Shown: positions 21,398-23,082 of the stretch, in pieces | Position numbering within the stretch: position 1 is the first letter of the stretch | Layout: each line of letters opens with the position of its first letter | DNA from: UBA10677 sp045654245 | Lineage (GTDB): Bacteria > Bacillota > Clostridia > Christensenellales > Pumilibacteraceae | Assembly (NCBI GenBank): GCA_045654245.1 | Contig: JAZOMX010000016.1 | Coordinates: 1-23,082, forward strand | Direction: 5' to 3' | Length of the DNA: 23,082 nucleotides | Notes under the pieces: generated by a model | Databases searched by the model: none | What the model was told of the DNA's origin: nothing | What the model saw: only the letters and a program-made list of their open reading frames with translations | Translations under genes and position numbers: made by a program

Positions 21398-23082
21398 ATG
21401 AACGAAATTAAACTAATAAATACTTTTACCGTTAAAAGCGGAGAAGAAATTTTCGTCACGCACAACGCGCTTTTCGACGTAACCGAGGCTCTCTTTTTGG
21501 GCAAGGAATTTACTAAATATATCGTTTTAGGTAAAGGAAATTCGGTTGAACAAAGAATAGAAAATAAGATTTGCGTACTTCCTACCGTTCGAGGCGAGTA
21601 TAATTCCGACTCAACTAGAGGGGATGTTTTCGCTACCTTTTCGGTGCGAATTACGGGCGGAGAACTCGGCGACGGCGAAGAGATTAGTGCCGTAGCGCTT
21701 TGCTCTGATTACGAGGGCGAAGAACTTACTAACTACGCAACCTTTCCTACGCCTATAAAAAAGGAAAGCGGAAAGGATATTTACATAAGCGCGTGTTTAC
21801 GCTTTGCCTTTACGGGCGAGCAAGTATGTTTAACCGCAGGCGACAACGAACTAGTGCGAGCGTTTTTAGGACTTACTCCGTTTAAGGATGCAACTTTTGA
21901 AATAGGTTACGGCTGGAACTTTCATCCTAATATCGTAATGCCGAGAGGAACGGAACTGATAATCAAAAAAGCGGTGGTAACGCCTACGCTAGAAAACGGC
22001 GTAATAACCTTTGCCTCGCAGTTTTCAGCGTCGCCTTACGAAATCGTTTTGCTTATGAACGGCAAAGTGGTAATTCGCTCTTTCTATAAGAGCGGACTAG
22101 AAGTAAAAACTGCGACTTCGCAGGTGAGGTCAAACCGAACTTTTGAAATTCGTTATCAGCACGCGCTTACGATTAACTCCATCAAGTACGGTGGCGTTAG
22201 CGTAGAGGAGTATTTCATAGAGCCTATGTCGAGAAGTTTTACGGCGTCTTGTCCACAAGTATTTCCGTATCCGCTTAAAAAGGGCGTAATTCTTTCGTCT
22301 GATTTTTCGGGTTCGTTTTTTATGGCGAAAACTGACAAAGAATTTTCGGTATATACTATGGTGGAACAAGAACCCGTCGCACTTTATAGAGTTAACGCTT
22401 CGCCCTCCGTGTACGCAATTTGTTCGGATGGTAGCGTTATTACTGCCGGCGAGAACAATATTACGCTATATAAATTTAACGGAGAAACGGTAACGGAAAG
22501 AGCAATACACGGCTATTCTGGGATAAAGAAAATAGGCGTGCTTTACTATCAAGGCAAATACTGGGTAGCGTTTCTTACCGATACTCAATTTAGGATTATA
22601 GAGATTACCACGACCTCAACCGTAGAGAAAGTAAGCGTTAATTCCGTGCCGAGCGACTTCGATTTTAGTCAGTATGACTACTATTACTTTAATTACTGGT
22701 CGATTTCGGGCAATATTTTCGGGGCAAGAGGACCACTTGGCGAACCTGCTACGCTCATAACGAAAATGAGAACTGCCGTAACTACCGCTAATCGTGAGAT
22801 AATTAAAATACACGGGCGCTGGGTTATCTATTACGATACCTCGACGAAGAAGAATATCGTTTGCTTGTACGAATATCCTTCGATAAGACAAATGAAAGAA
22901 GGTGACGAATACGAATTCGTGGGCGATATGATAGTGGTATTTAACGGCGGAAAAATGCGAGAACTTATTTCCTATTCTGCAAACAACTTATTACCGTATT
23001 CGTTGGAAAACGTGCCTAATACGGACACGGCGCAAGGAACTTCGGTGGCGAGGGCGGGAGATTATATGTTGTTTTCTTATCC
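21398..23082 (+). CDS. Large beta-rich virion protein, 3' end outside window
   Basis: The frame is open from ATG at 21398 to the last base: 561 codons without a stop. AAAGGAG (21386-21392) precedes it. The N-terminal part (MNEIKLINTFTVKSGEE, to about residue 120) is a beta-rich domain. A second part around 165-270 (YGWNFHPNIVMPRGTELI and later SPYEIVLLMNGKVVIRSF) is also all-beta. From about residue 330 the sequence shows propeller-like repeats (VYAICSDGSVITAG, then ITLYKFNGETVTERA, and LYYQGKYWVAFLTD). No catalytic motif is visible. As the third beta-rich gene in the tail module it is likely to be a tail or fibre-connecting protein. I do not recognise the family. Confidence 0.7.
   Translation, partial: MNEIKLINTFTVKSGEEIFVTHNALFDVTEALFLGKEFTKYIVLGKGNSVEQRIENKICVLPTVRGEYNSDSTRGDVFATFSVRITGGELGDGEEISAVALCSDYEGEELTNYATFPTPIKKESGKDIYISACLRFAFTGEQVCLTAGDNELVRAFLGLTPFKDATFEIGYGWNFHPNIVMPRGTELIIKKAVVTPTLENGVITFASQFSASPYEIVLLMNGKVVIRSFYKSGLEVKTATSQVRSNRTFEIRYQHALTINSIKYGGVSVEEYFIEPMSRSFTASCPQVFPYPLKKGVILSSDFSGSFFMAKTDKEFSVYTMVEQEPVALYRVNASPSVYAICSDGSVITAGENNITLYKFNGETVTERAIHGYSGIKKIGVLYYQGKYWVAFLTDTQFRIIEITTTSTVEKVSVNSVPSDFDFSQYDYYYFNYWSISGNIFGARGPLGEPATLITKMRTAVTTANREIIKIHGRWVIYYDTSTKKNIVCLYEYPSIRQMKEGDEYEFVGDMIVVFNGGKMRELISYSANNLLPYSLENVPNTDTAQGTSVARAGDYMLFSY

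Larger units (their letters stand above)
11264..23082 (+). mobile_element. Left part of a probable prophage with podovirus-like late genes
   Basis: Host housekeeping genes end at icd. To the right, terminase, portal, scaffold, capsid, connector and tail genes follow each other in standard late-operon order, with overlaps or gaps mostly under 16 bases. There is no tape-measure gene and the portal and tail-hub candidates resemble those of P22-like phages, so a short tail is likely. Integrase, repressor, replication and lysis genes are not in view and should lie to the right if the element is complete. The left boundary is placed after the icd terminator only as an outer limit. A domesticated particle such as a gene-transfer agent is not excluded. 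Confidence 0.75.

Overview
The window looks like a piece of chromosome from an uncultured low-to-mid-GC Bacillota, probably a Clostridia member. The grounds are AAGGAG-type ribosome binding sites before most genes, near-consensus sigma-A promoters, a Clostridia-style Ddl, a eukaryote-type NADP isocitrate dehydrogenase and an ApgM-type phosphoglycerate mutase. Stops and starts fit genetic code 11. No tRNA, rRNA or CRISPR was seen. The taxonomic placement is inference.

Bases 1-11,263 are host chromosome. They hold the 3' part of a GH2 glycosidase, then a leftward pair (small multidrug-export-type membrane protein, then ApgM). Across a divergent promoter region lies a tight rightward envelope-polysaccharide operon: Wzz-like protein with a degenerate kinase-like tail, membrane 4,6-dehydratase of the CapD/FlaA1 type, UppP, and a Wzy/O-antigen-ligase-type polymerase. 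Ddl and Icd follow. This cluster supplies a modified UDP-sugar, polymerises lipid-linked repeat units, controls chain length, recycles undecaprenyl diphosphate and makes D-Ala-D-Ala, so it ties surface glycan to peptidoglycan supply.

Bases from about 11,264 to the right edge look like the left end of a prophage. A small HTH protein comes first. An SH3-domain membrane protein on the opposite strand follows. Then comes a compact late operon: TerL, a small protein like the tail of TerS, a zinc-ribbon protein, a P22-like portal, a coiled-coil scaffold, an HK97-fold capsid protein, two head-completion candidates and three large beta-rich tail proteins, the last cut by the window end. No capsid protease and no tape-measure protein are seen, which suggests a short-tailed (podovirus-like) particle. 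Integrase, lysogeny and lysis genes are not in the window.

The most striking signal is at the level of words in the DNA. By eye, GATC and AGCT do not occur at all in 23 kb, and GGCC and CATG occur once each, in host and prophage alike, while CTAG, GTAC and GCGC are common. This points to strong, shared palindrome avoidance such as restriction can impose.
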